DNA of 64,000 bases, taken from the NCBI GenBank assembly GCA_037367405.1, contig JAZKJV010000093.1, forward strand, positions 310,001-374,000, in the 5' to 3' direction. Under the pieces are notes generated by a model. That model was not told the DNA's origin. It saw nothing but the letters and a program-made list of their open reading frames with translations, and did no database searches. Position 1 is the stretch's first letter; each line of letters starts with the position of its first letter. Origin of the DNA: Ottelia alismoides (Eukaryota; Streptophyta; Magnoliopsida; Alismatales; Hydrocharitaceae). This document shows, piece by piece, positions 1 through 10,435 of the stretch. Made by a program: the position numbers and the translations under genes.

Positions 1-1485
1 CAGGACTCGATTGAGATCGAAAGGGGCGCGAGAGGGACCAAGAATGGGGTTCAATTTTGAATTGAAGTCAGAGGTTCCATTTTATTGGGTTGACGGATGA
101 GGGGGAAAACCGAGGCGTAGTGGTTGAATCAACGCACGACAACCCAGGTAAACATCTGGGTGAGTATGAGGGATGATCGAGGATCAATGTTGCAGAAGGA
201 TGCCACACCAGAAGATGAAAGACTTGGCCTCGAGAAATCCACAAAGGTGGGTCAAAAACGAGGCTGGCAGAGTTGACAGGGGGCTAGGACACCTAGTTGA
301 CCGGGGTCAACAAGGGTTTCCACCTGGTTGGTCCACGTGGACCAACCAGGAAAAAGCCTGAGAAATAGTTTTATTAATTCAATAAACAATAGAACAAGGT
401 CGAATTAAATTTAGATTATTAAATAAAAAATATTTATTATTTTATGTAGTATTTTATTTTGATTTTTAATTATTTTTATGAGATATATTTTTACAAGTTT
501 ACTTTTATACCCCATATAGGTATATTACCTATATATTTTAGTATTTTATTTTTATTTGGTATTTTAAATTTTATTAATTATCTTTATTATTTTATAAAAA
601 TATAAAATACTTTTATATACTTAATTATATTTTTATTTTAATTTTCTGAATGGTTTTATGTACTTAATAAATAAAAGTATGTATTGTATAGGTATAAATA
701 TAGGTCCTATACCTATGTGGAATATATATGTATTTTTATTTTAGATTTCTTTTGGGTTTTTCTTCTTATTTTAATGTACATATATACTATAAATAATATT
801 TACAAAATTATAAAAATATAAAAATACAAAAATAATGATTAAATAATAAATTGAATATTTTAATCTGTACAAGTATACAATGAGGGTCCAAAACTCAACT
901 TTCAAACCGTAGCTCCGCCAACTGCGAAACCACTGCCATTGAATAACTTATTTTATTCTATATAAATTAAAGGTGAGTTTGCTGCATTTGGAGTTTTCAT
1001 TTGTGAGATACGGGTCTGGGAAGTTGGGATTCTTGATTTTTATTCAGACCATAACTTTTCATCTGTGTATTATTTTTCAGTGAAATCAATTTTGTATTTT
1101 TGTTTATTTAATTATCTACAACTTTCATGTGCAAGGTTTCTTTATTTGATGTATAAAAAGTGGAAACAAAAATAGGTCCCAAAATGAATAAATAATGAAT
1201 TAAAAAGTATAGGTATTTGACCCTTATCTCCCCTACTTTATTCCTTGTCGACCTATTCATCAAGATGCCTAGGTCTCGAGGTTTTGGGTCATAAAATATT
1301 TACAATATTTTATTCTTTTTCTTTTATTTATTATATAATTTTGGCGTTAATTATAGTATTTTATACACTATTTACATGCACATGCATGAATGCTAATATG
1401 CTCTAATTAAGGGTATTTACAGGCATTTGTTAGGGTTTTTGAGGCAAAAATGATAGAATAAAGATGATGAAATGTGGATTCATCA
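1..1485 (-). repeat. 3' LTR of the Athila-like element (partial)
   Basis: This aligns with 14765-16255 almost base for base. By eye I counted 12 differences in the first 360 aligned positions (about 3%), mostly transitions. On the minus strand the LTR begins TGATGAATCC at 1485, directly after the polypurine tract. The rest of this LTR, about 2.4 kb, lies left of the window. It contains the 28-bp palindrome at 323-350. Confidence 0.92.
323..350. repeat. Perfect 28-bp palindrome centred on a CACGTG G-box (3' LTR copy)
   Basis: The left half is CCTGGTTGGTCCAC and the right half is its exact reverse complement, so the dyad has no spacer. The centre is CACGTG, the plant G-box core bound by bZIP and bHLH factors. 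The same palindrome is perfect at 15085-15112, and it has a single mismatch in the solo LTR at 35770-35797. Regulatory function is inferred from the motif only. Confidence 0.85.
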
Positions 1486-1500
1486 TCCCCCTATACTTTA
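1486..1500 (-). promoter_or_regulatory. Polypurine tract of the Athila-like element
   Basis: On the minus strand the bases just upstream of the 3' LTR read AAAGTATAGGGGGA, then TGATGAATCC. A G-rich purine run directly against the LTR is where plus-strand DNA synthesis is primed in LTR retrotransposons. Similar tracts recur inside the element at 3460-3470, 3577-3589 and 3677-3688. Confidence 0.8.
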
Positions 1501-3903
1501 CCTTTGCTAGTCCCTAGCAAACACTTATGCAATAAGTGCAAAAAGAAAAAGAAAGAAAAGAAAAAGAAGAACTTGGATTTAGTTTAATTATTAAACTTGT
1601 CTTCACAAAATCAAAGTTTGGAGCTTAAGTCGGACCTTTGGAATTTTAGTGCGGGCGGAACCTTAATGAGAACCGAATTTGAAATCCAACAGTCCTTGAG
1701 AATCCCAAAACTCTATTCAAGTCTCCTCAATAGCCATATCAGAAATATCTCAACTCATACGCAAACCCTTACGACTATGAATCTGACTCGTACAGTGTAA
1801 GTGATAGTGGCTCTCCCCAACTAGAATGGCAACGAAACTGACTTCTCCAGTACGACAACCCAATGATTCCCCAATCCAACAACTCCGTCCTCGAGGAGCG
1901 GGGTATTCCCTTCTAAGTTCAAGTGGCAACCAGCTCAAGAGGAGGGGGTGAAGAGAAGAATGGACGGTAGCCAGTGTAGCTACCTATCCCGGGATGCAAG
2001 ACCAGTGTAGTCAAGTCATCCTGCTGCAGGCTCACATATTTGACTTTGGAACTCAAGCTTGCTTATTGGCTTTACACATTTGTACATACTTTGCAGGCTT
2101 CTTATTTTTGTACATGCCTGAACTTTTTTTTAATACTATTCACAGCAGCATTTACATAAGGAGTTTTTCCTCTTGAGCCAGTAGACTATCCCTCTTTTGA
2201 AGCTTTATCGCAACCCACAGCCTCCTGTCTTTAGACTTCCTCATCACTGGACGGACTGGGGTGTACTTCCCTCCCTAGAGGAGGACAAATGTTTCCACTT
2301 GTGTGCGTCACATACCGACAAATCCAATCCCCTTACCACTCCAACTGAGTTGAGCCATGTGAAAGGTGCAGGTGTCCAAGTTAGGTCATTATCAACAAGA
2401 GTCGTGCGTGTGCTCCGAAATACTTTACTTAGGCAGTCAAGAATCCATTGAACCAAGTCACGTGATCCTTAAAGAATTAAGTCAACTAGACCTGAAGTAC
2501 CTCAAACCCAGTTCCTATAAGGTTCCTGTTATTTAGATAGATTTTAAGGTCCAATCAAGCTTCAATATCCAGATTTTACTTAGACTTGTTCAACTATCAA
2601 ACTCAATCCAAAAAATGCTAATGCTACGCAAATGCAATTCAGAATGCAGAAAATATTTTTGTGATGCAATTTTCAAAGATTTTGAACTTTTTATGGATTT
2701 TTGAAAACATGATGATGATGATGCATATGCATATGCATTTTTTGTCTTTTTCAAAAAGATTTTTCAAATGTTTTTGGATTTTAGTTTTGCAAATGTTTTT
2801 GGGATTTTTGAAAATAAAAAGTTTTTTGGCTGAAAACTAGGTGAAAACTATGTACACGGGAGTGCTTCTTATATATACAAGAAGTGGATTTTGAGAATTT
2901 ACAAGGGTAAGTGGTCAATTTTATACATATATATAAAGAATTTTAATGAGATGTATGTCTTCCTCAAACTTATTTGACACAGCCTTTTCAAAGAATTTTT
3001 GAAAACTCTAGTCCAAAATAATTTTTACAAGCATTTTACAAACATGTACACACATTTGAAAATCATTTTGCAAAGGTTTTCAAAACAGTATATATAGATT
3101 TTTCAAAATATTTTTGCAACCATTTTTCCAAATCATTTGCAAATCATTTTTCAAACTTTTATTTCACATAAAGAAAATAATTTTTACAAGCCACACATTT
3201 TACACATGTTGAAAACATGTAACAAAATATTTTCAAAATAGTTTTCAATAGATGTTCACAAAGATTTTCAAACTATTTTTCAAACATTTTGCAAAAAACA
3301 TTTTCACCTGATTTATTAATAAGTAAATACAAAAAGAATTTGAGGAACAAAACACCTTTTTATTAAGAGATTTAATGAATTTTAAAGAATTTTTAGCCAT
3401 ATTATTAAGAAAATATGAAAGTACGAGTTATGGCTAAAGTATATACACAATATATACGACCCCCCTGTACTTAGCTTGAGCTATGTCCTCATAGATCGGA
3501 GAGAAAGGAGTAACCATAACTCGTACTAAGTATAAGTAAGTCTAAAGAATGAATGAACCCAAGAGAAGTTGACCGTCCCCCCTATACTTAGGATCAAATA
3601 ATCCTAAGTATAGCAGACTGTACACAATGCAGGGAGGGTCAAGGGTGGGAATGAACAGATCGTACTCAGATTGTCTCCCCCTATACTTAGGGTAAAATAT
3701 CCCTAAGTATAAGCAAGAAGAGGATACAATGAAGAGGATCAAAATGAATAGAAGAAACTCGGGGGAGAATAGAAAAGGAAAAGAAGAAAAGAAGAAAAGA
3801 GATTAACAGATGAAAGCGTGATATAGACAGATGATCTGTACAACGGAAGATGTAAGTGATCACCATGTATGAGATGCAGATGATATGAGTCAAAGAACAC
3901 ATC
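1501..3903 (-). other. Long 3' non-coding region of the Athila-like element
   Basis: About 2.4 kb lies between the integrase end and the polypurine tract. Many Athila elements carry an envelope-like ORF here. I find no open frame with recognisable content: the frames present are under about 100 codons, low complexity, and not shared by the related element at 21285-23000. 2600-3340 is AT-rich low-complexity sequence dominated by TTTTCAAA-like and TTTTGCAAA-like words. 3440-3720 carries three polypurine-like tracts with hairpins. The general layout of this region is shared with the element at 21285-23000. Confidence 0.6.
3460..3711 (-). promoter_or_regulatory. Three polypurine-like tracts with stem-loops
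   Basis: On the plus strand CCCCCTRTACTTAG occurs at about 3461, 3578 and 3677, spaced about 100-115 bp. Two copies are followed by perfect inverted repeats: arms 3582-3594 and 3601-3613 (13 bp, 6-nt loop), and arms 3682-3692 and 3701-3711 (11 bp, 8-nt loop). The first copy has a weaker, long-loop partner near 3519-3530. In element sense each hairpin ends directly in a G-run resembling the true polypurine tract. The related element has the same design at 22640-22888. Function unknown; secondary plus-strand priming or RNA structure are possibilities. Confidence 0.7.
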
Positions 3904-4280
3904 TCATACCAGAAGAATGGGGGCAACATTAATGGTCGACGGGTCGTGATCTAGATATAGTTTCAGGCGTTGACCATTGACACGGAAGGTATAGGAAGAT
4001 GACGGTTCGGATATGTCAATACTGCCATTGTCATGTACCTTCCTGACCACATATGGGCCTTTCCACTTGCTCTGTAATTTTCCTGGAAATAATTTCAGCC
4101 TGGAATCAAACAACCATACTCTCTAATCTGGCTCAAATTGTTTATGGCTGATATGGGAATCGTGCCATGTCTTCACTTTCTCCTTGTACTGTAGGCTGCT
4201 GGAAAAGGCTGTATCTCTCAGTTCTTCCAGGGCTGCGAACTCTGCTCTTCTCTGTTCTCATATACTCTCATGATCTAACA
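3904..4280 (-). pseudogene. Athila integrase C-terminal region (broken)
   Basis: This continues the integrase reading after a frame change near 4435. Translation of 4113-3904 contains WKGPYVV, the GPY/F-type module of Ty3/gypsy integrase C-termini, within a basic stretch that begins FDSRLKLFPGK. In-frame stops lie at 4260-4258 (TGA) and 4125-4123 (TAG), so the integrase tail would never be made as one piece. The frame ends at 3904, which I take as the end of pol. Chromodomain residues are not seen, as expected for Athila. Confidence 0.75.
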
Positions 4281-5336
4281 CTAACTCAGTGACCGCCCAA
4301 AAGGATTTATGCTTGATTTCCACCGGCAAATGGCACGGCTTGCCATAGACGAGTCGAAAGGGAGATGTACCCAATGGATTCTTGAAGGAAGTCCGATAGG
4401 CCCACAAGACCGAGTCCAAAAGTTGTGACAATCCTTTCGGTCTGGGCGGACAACCTTCAGTAAGATAGTTTTTATCTTCCGGTTTGATACTTCGGCAAGA
4501 CCATTAGTCTGAGGGTGATAAGGTGTGGCAACCCGATGGTCAATGCCGAACTCGTCTGCAAGGGCCCTAACCTTGTTATTGATGAAATGAGACCCCCCGT
4601 CTGAAATCAAGACTCTAGGTACCCTGAACCGTGAAATGATATTTTTCCTAAAAAATTTGCATACGGTTTTAGCATCTGCGGCTCGGGCGGGGATGGCCTC
4701 AACCCATCTATTGACATAATCTACAGCGAGCAAAATGTGCTCGAATCCCTGACTCTTAGGAAATGGGCCCATGAAATCAATCCCCCATGCATCAAAAACC
4801 TCACAAAAGTGAATGGGTTTTATGGGCATCATGTCTCTCTGTCCGCAGGTTCCCATCTTCTGACAGTCAATACATCTCTTCACGAACTCATCAGAATCCT
4901 TGAAGAGAGTAGGCCACCATAGGCCGGATTGAAGCACCTTCTGTGCTATCCTTTTTCTAGAATGATGTCCTCCTGCCTCAAGCTTGTGGCAGTATGTAAG
5001 GACGCTATGCTGCTCTTCTTGAGGAATGCACCTCCTCCAGATGTTATCCCCTCCTTCATGATAAAGGACGGGATCCTCCCAATGGTAAAACTTGGCCTTC
5101 GCCAGGAAGGTCTCGAGTTTCTGTCTGGGCCAACCCTGTGGGACCGTCTTGGCAACAAGGTAATTCACAATGTCGGCATACCACGAAAGCGAGGTGATAG
5201 CCAAGATCACCTCATCTGGAAACGTCTCGGTGATAGGTGCACTGGGCTCAGATTCCTCAAGATTCTCCAATTTGGAGAGATGATCCGCCACCACATTCTT
5301 GACTCCAGGCTTATCCTTAATCTCAATATCAAATTC
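4281..5336 (-). pseudogene. Athila integrase: zinc-binding and DDE catalytic core
   Basis: The longest open frame (5294-4281, 337 codons) carries an HHCC zinc module (H103, H110, C141, C144 of that frame) and a complete retroviral-type catalytic triad. The triad is D173 in WGIDFMGPF, D232 in LISDGGSHF and E268 in [10 protein letters not shown], giving D,D35E spacing. Integrase joins the cDNA copy to host DNA. The frame is continuous upstream with RNase H except for a TAG at 5339-5337. Its end is out of frame: from about 4435 the expected C-terminal reading ([13 protein letters not shown]) moves to another frame, so the final residues listed for this frame are junk. Confidence 0.88.
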
Positions 5337-5957
5337 CTAGAGTAGAAGGATCCATCTGGTAAGGCATGCTTTGACATCCTTCTTAGCCATTAAGTACCGG
5401 ATGACGGTGTGATCGGTGTAAATTGTCACTCTAGATCCGAGAATATAAGATCGATACTTATCCAAAGCAAAGACTACGACCAACATCTCTTTCTCAGTCA
5501 CAGTATAATTCCGCTGAGCGGCATCTAAAGTCCGGCTGGCATAGTGAATGGCAAACAACAATCCATCCCTCCTCTGTCCAAGTACAGCCCCAACGGCAAA
5601 ATCTGAAGCGTCCGTCATGATCTCGAATGGGAGAGACCAATCGGGTGGCTGAAGGATAGGAGCCGAAACAACCATACCTTTGAGAGTCTCCAAAAACGCA
5701 AGACACTTATCATTGAGAATGAACTCGGTGTCTTTCGTCAGCAGATCAGTAAGCGGTCGGGCAATCCGACTGAAGTCCTGAATAAACCGTCGGTAGAAAC
5801 CGACATGCCCCAGAAAAGACCGCAACTGACACAAATTGGATGGTGGGTTGAGTTTTCTAATGATATCTACCTTGGCCGGATCGACCTCCATGCCCCTATT
5901 GGAGACAATATAACAAGGACCGTCCCTTGAGTCACCATGAAGTGACTCTTCTCCCAA
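5337..5957 (-). pseudogene. Athila RT thumb/connection and RNase H
   Basis: The frame begins inside RT after a frameshift near 5910 and covers the thumb (RSFLGHVGFYRRFI) and RNase H. The RNase H acidic residues are visible: D116 in MTDASDF, E155/E157 in TEKEML and D182 in YTDH (frame numbering). RNase H degrades the RNA strand during reverse transcription. The frame stops at TAG 5339-5337, where one C-to-T change in a glutamine codon would explain the stop. Its first dozen or so residues overlap the preceding RT frame and are not real sequence. Confidence 0.87.
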
Positions 5958-6625
5958 GACAATACCAGGTTGACCTCCATGCAGCGCTGAAGCACACGGT
6001 CTAGGCAGTCAAGACAAGCATCGAACCCATCGCCATAGACCGAGAAGTCATCCATGAAGACCTCTAAACAGTCACCCACCATATCCGAGAAAATGGACAA
6101 CATACACCTTTGGAATGTCGCCGGAGCATTACATAAACCAAAGGGCATCCGTCTGAAAGCATAAGTCCCAAACGGACAGGTGAATGTCGTTTTCTCCTGG
6201 TCTTCGGGTGCAATGGCCACTTGATTATATCCGGAGTACCCGTCAAGAAAGCAGTAATGACTCTTCCCAGCTAGCCGCTCGATAATCTGATCAATGAATG
6301 GCAGCGGGAAATGATCCTTCTTGGTGGCCTCATTCAATCGTCTGTAGTCCACTCAGACCCTCCAAGAAGTGGGTACTCGGATAGCGATCTCCTCTCCAGA
6401 CTCATTCACAACCGTAGTGATACCCATATTCTTGGATACCACATGCAACGGACTAACCCACTTGGAGTCGGAGATGGGGTAGATAAAATCGGCGCTCCAC
6501 CACTTCGATATTTCTTTCATGACCACATCTCGAAGATTCGGATTCAGCCGTCGTTGGAACTCACGCGACGGCCTAGCGTCATCCTCAAGATAGATGTGGT
6601 GGGAGCACAGAGCCGGACTAATCCC
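5910..6625 (-). pseudogene. Athila reverse transcriptase fingers and palm
   Basis: Translation from 6352 down shows motif A FLDGYSGY (first catalytic Asp), TCPFGTYAFRRMPFGL, and the catalytic FMDD box at residues 99-102. FMDD in place of YMDD and the surrounding wording are typical of Athila. Upstream, 6625-6356 in the same general frame gives the N-terminal fingers, but a TGA at 6355-6353 sits where a Cys or similar residue is expected just before VDYRRLN. The frame changes near 5910. The enzyme copies the genomic RNA into DNA. Confidence 0.88.
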
Positions 6626-7205
6626 CTAGAGATCAGCTATACTCCATCCTATTGCCTTGCGGTTTCTTTCAAGAATCTCCATCAGACGAGATTCTTGCTC
6701 TCCAGTCAAACCTGCTGAGACAATGACTGGGTGCATATCAGGCTCACCCACAAGGAATCTATACTTCAACGACTGTGGCAAAGGCTTCAGTTCTGGACAA
6801 CTGGGAGGTGGCAGACCTGGCTTCTGATATGTCTGTGTGAAGGCTACCAGGTCTGCATGTGAGAACTCTCGCTCTACATGAATCTCTGACGAAGGGCGGC
6901 CTGCTGAATCATCAATAAACTGCACTGGCTCACACTCTGTCATGGCTGTTGGCTCAGAAGGAATCAAAATCATCCCAATCAATGTCTGAATCCGAGGGAT
7001 CAGAAGAAGATGAACAAGATTGAAAATCATCAGCACCACTCGTCCCAACACTGTCAGCCTCAAGTGTATCCTCGTCCAGGGATGTGCTCTCCAGGCTCTC
7101 GACTGCCATAAGCTTTAGATATAGTGAGTCTGTAGGCAAGGCGAGGGTCGGTGCTAGTGGATCTGTCCAGTTGGACTCATCATCTGTCATCACAAAATCA
7201 CACTC
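6626..7205 (-). pseudogene. Athila linker between protease and RT, with start of RT
   Basis: 7063-6626 encodes a stretch including LPQSLKYRFLVGE and LMEILERNRKAIGWSIADL. This is the conserved pre-RT region of Athila and other gypsy polyproteins, a proline-rich connector leading into the first RT helix. It ends at TAG 6628-6626, just before the expected GISPALCSHHI. The first part of this frame, before about 6960, overlaps the acidic serine-rich frame at 7193-6954, so the true reading moves between frames here. Confidence 0.7.
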
Positions 7206-7814
7206 CTAGTGGATGTCTAGCTCTTCCTCTGTCATCTGCGCGACTTCGCTGGACTGCTCTAAGCATTCTAGTTCTCTGGCTCTTGTTTCTTCGATCGACT
7301 CTATTTGTATGGTTTCGCCCTCTACGCGAAAACATACCTTCCCACTATCATGATCGGTCACCACCTTGGCTGTGGCCAAGAATGGACGTCCGAGTATGAT
7401 GGGGGCATCGGTTACCAACTCAGGGATCTCCATGTCCAACACAACGAAGTCCACGAGGAATTTCAGGCCCTGAATGGTAACGACCACGTCTTTCAATAAC
7501 CCCTTCGGCCTCTTGGTCGACCTATCAGCAAACTGAAGGACTGACCTGCTCCTAAGAAGAGGACCAAACTCGAATCGGTCGAGTAAGGCTGCCGGAAGAA
7601 GGTTAATTGAAGAGCCGCTGTCTAACAGAGTACGATCAAACCGCTGCTCTTGAATCTCGCATCTGACATAGGGAGCTCCTGCATCTGGTCGCTTGGCTGG
7701 CAGTTTGTTCTGAATAGTGCAGCAAGTGGAATAAGTGAGCACATGGATCTGATCTTTGTGGTTCCTCCTCTTCCTGCGGACTGTAGTCTTCTCTTTCAAG
7801 TTCTTTGTGCTCAA
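7206..7814 (-). pseudogene. Athila aspartic protease
   Basis: The frame contains LLDSGSSINLLP, with the catalytic D-S-G at residues 65-67, then FADRSTKRPKG and the flap and C-terminal signature APIILGRPFLAT. This is a single-lobe retropepsin that would act as a dimer to cut the polyprotein. The upstream reading overlaps another frame between 7814 and 7636, so a frameshift separates it from the Gag-side linker. The catalytic residues are intact, unlike those of the protease remnant at 23977-24444. Confidence 0.87.
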
Positions 7815-8671
7815 GTGCTTCTTGTAGAGTCAGCTGAATATGGAATCGATCAATCATCTGGATGCTGAACTCTACCTGTTGGTCTTTTTTGGGATTTTCT
7901 CTTTTATTCCCCTTCGCTCGACGGAGTGCTTCTGGAAAGGGGATGGTAGTGGCCTCCTCAGATGGAGGACTAAGAATAAGTCCCTGTGCCTGTGAAGGAA
8001 TAAAGTCCATACAATCATCATCATTCAACACATATGGATCTGCAATTTGAACAGAAACCTTTATTTTATTCATATTTTTGTTCTTTTTGTTGTTACCACA
8101 GTCTATAGATACAAAAGTGGTAACACCACAGAAGGACGCTCAACAAAAGTGGATGTGGTGGCCTCAGTACCACCACCGGCACCTGACTTCGCGGCATCAG
8201 CACCGCGCTCTGGCTCTGTATCCAAAATGGTGGAATCAGCACCACCGTCTGCATCTGGTATCACGACGGCCTCAATGCCGTCGTCTGGAACTCCATCATT
8301 GGTGACATCAGCGCCACCATCTTCAACATCATCAGCGTCATCAGTACCGCTACTCTGCTCCTCTGGCGCTCCTGATTCAGCTTGCGGTTGTCGCTCAGAA
8401 GAGGTGCTGTCGGCTGGCTTCCTACCGCTCCTAGTTGTCACAAAATCAGCATCATACAAAGAAAGAGACATGTCACTCAAATAGTCATTAGGAGAGGTAT
8501 CCTCTGTAAACTCTACCTGCTCAGACTTTCTTTTCAGATTGTTTGGGTTAGGTTCAATCTGAGCTGGTATAGCGGCCTTGCCTTTGATGATCTCCCTCAT
8601 CTCCTGCCGGAACTCATCCATTTCTTGCTGGAAGGACGTTCGCTGTTCGGAAAGCAAGCGGGCAAGATTGT
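7815..8671 (-). pseudogene. Gag-protease linker, acidic, with TRSG motif
   Basis: 8657-8103 reads through a coiled, charged start, then a segment with DFVTTRSGRK and a long acidic Ala/Gly/Asp-rich stretch. 8073-7815 adds a charged Glu/Lys/Arg-rich stretch in another frame (FPEALRRAKGNKREN). A TRSG-like motif between Gag and protease is a recurrent feature of Athila polyproteins; the acidic stretch looks specific to this element. No enzymatic function is assigned. Frames are separated by shifts near 8090 and 7700. Confidence 0.55.
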
Positions 8672-9480
8672 CTAAAGCTGTGTTCTCAAAAGCTGGGGTC
8701 TGAGAATCGGATGGGTTCCCTTACGGGAAATGAGGTTGCTGCTGCTGGTACTGCTGGTACTAGGGAGGATGGGGATATGACTGATGAGGCTGCTGATGCT
8801 ACCTCCAATGTTGTCCCTGATAGGCGGGACGAGGACCTTGCTGGTACTGTTGCTGCTGGGCATACTGGGGCTGCTGCTGCTGTGGTTGCTGGCTGCTCTG
8901 CTGTCCCTGAGCATGAGGTTGCTGCTGAGATGAGGAACCACCGTTGCCCCAACGGAATCCGGGGTGATCACGGCGAATCCCGAGCTGAGGGTATCGGTCG
9001 TACCAAATCCAATTGACTTCCATCAATGGCTCCTGCTCAAAGGATGGTGGAGGAAGAACTGCCAGTGGCTGTTCCGGCTGATAGACCACCATCTGAGTGT
9101 CCTGAGATGGCGGCTGCGCTGGGTAGTATTGTAGCAACGGGACCGGCTCTACCTGGATGTGGTTGACCTGGCGGTACGAGACAGAGGGTTGGGATGAGTT
9201 ACTACTGCTCGGATCAACATGTGACCTGGGAGGCTGCTGAGAAAAAGTTTGTGCCTCCTGGACGCAAAGGATCTGCGTCTTCAGGTCACTCATCGTCTTG
9301 GCAATCTGGTCCATCTGGGCCATGTCTTGCATCTGTTTCTTCTCGAGGATCTCAAGATGGTCCAGTTTCTCACTGATGATGCCCATGTCGGTTGCGACTG
9401 ATTCGGCTTGGGCTGCGGCTGCCGATGAGGTTTGCGGACCGGCATCGATGCAGGCTGATCCTCTGGAATGATCCCGCTCC
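8672..9480 (-). pseudogene. Athila Gag C-terminal part, coiled coil and Gln-rich tail
   Basis: 9386-8799 encodes a heptad-like helix (ISEKLDHLEILEKKQMQDM) followed by a proline/serine region and a strongly glutamine-rich tail ending near 8799. The helix corresponds to the segment after the Gag core in Athila. No CCHC zinc knuckle is visible. A frameshift near 9480 separates it from the upstream Gag frame. The Gln-rich part is encoded by repeated CAG/CAA, so its minus strand is prone to slippage. Confidence 0.65.
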
Positions 9481-10435
9481 TTGCAGGGGCTTCTGCTGCG
9501 TGTAGACGTAGGCTTGGGCCATAACAGTTAAGTTTTCTGCCATCCCTTCATAGATGGCCCACACATCATCTTCGCCTTTGGAAAAGTAGGACCCACCACA
9601 AGAGGCGTTCACGAGCCCCTACAGCTCCGATGTCAGCCCACAAAAGAAACTCTGCACTAGATTGGGCTTAGATATGTCATGGTGTGGACACCGGTCGATG
9701 AGCTCTCTAAATCGATCCCAAGCTTCATGGAATTGTTCATTCGGGATCATGGCGAAGTTGCTGATCATGGCTCTAGCTGCATTCGTCCGGCCGAGAGGAT
9801 AGTACTTCTTCAAATATGCAGTCCGGAGATCTGCCCAAGTATCGTTGAATCGCCCCATATGTTTGAGCCAGTATGCGGCTCTGTCAACCAAGGAGAAAGG
9901 GAAGGCGATCATCTTGATAGTGTCCTCGGTCATCAGCCTATCATGGATTGTGCTGCAGATCATTTCAAATTCTTGGAGGTGGAGGTGTGGCTTTTTGGTC
10001 GGCAACCCATGGAATTTGGGTAGAAGCTGAATTGTGTGGGGCAGAAGCTCAAAATCTCCATGGATAGGAGGGAGACGGATCCAACGATGAGTGAGGGAAG
10101 CTGCGGGATTGTGCAATTCCCTCATGATAGTCTGTGGTGGTCTCTCAACGTTGGGATCACCTCTTTTGTTCTCTACAACTGGAATATCTACTCCACCGCC
10201 ACCGCCACCGCCCCCAGCTCTCGTATCTGTGCTATTTCTCTCATGAGACCCCCATAAAGACTCCCTGATTGCGGATCTGCCTCTGCATGGTCTCCAGGGA
10301 TGCTAGAAGTGAATTGTTGATGGCGGCTTGATCAATGAAGAATGGCGGGTGCTCATTATCATCAGGATGCTCTCCTCTGTCAGCCATGTCTGGGTTCTCT
10401 GAAAAAGCAAAAGAACCCATCTCAGGTGCCGTCAA
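9481..10435 (-). pseudogene. Athila Gag core (nucleocapsid-forming protein)
   Basis: 10125-9619 carries the retrotransposon gag domain: FHGLPTKKPHLHLQEFEMIC, LFPFSL-like IAFPFSLVDRAAYWL, YLKKYYPLGRT and the closing HEAWDRFRELIDRCPHH. This arrangement is characteristic of Athila Gag, which packages the element RNA into particles. The likely N-terminus is the ATG at 10435 (MTAPEMGSF). A frameshift near 10240 separates it from a glycine-rich run (GGGGGGGG, encoded around 10200) that leads into the core. A TAG at 9621-9619 ends the core frame; 9612-9480 continues in frame. Confidence 0.8.

Noticed and set aside
3687..3929. Possible envelope-like protein after integrase
   Set aside because: The 80-codon frame is hydrophobic, but it overlaps the integrase end, crosses the polypurine hairpins, has no signal peptide or furin-like site, and is not kept in the related element.
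4737..5345. Plus-strand frames within the integrase region
   Set aside because: They are antisense shadows of the integrase and RNase H coding sequence.
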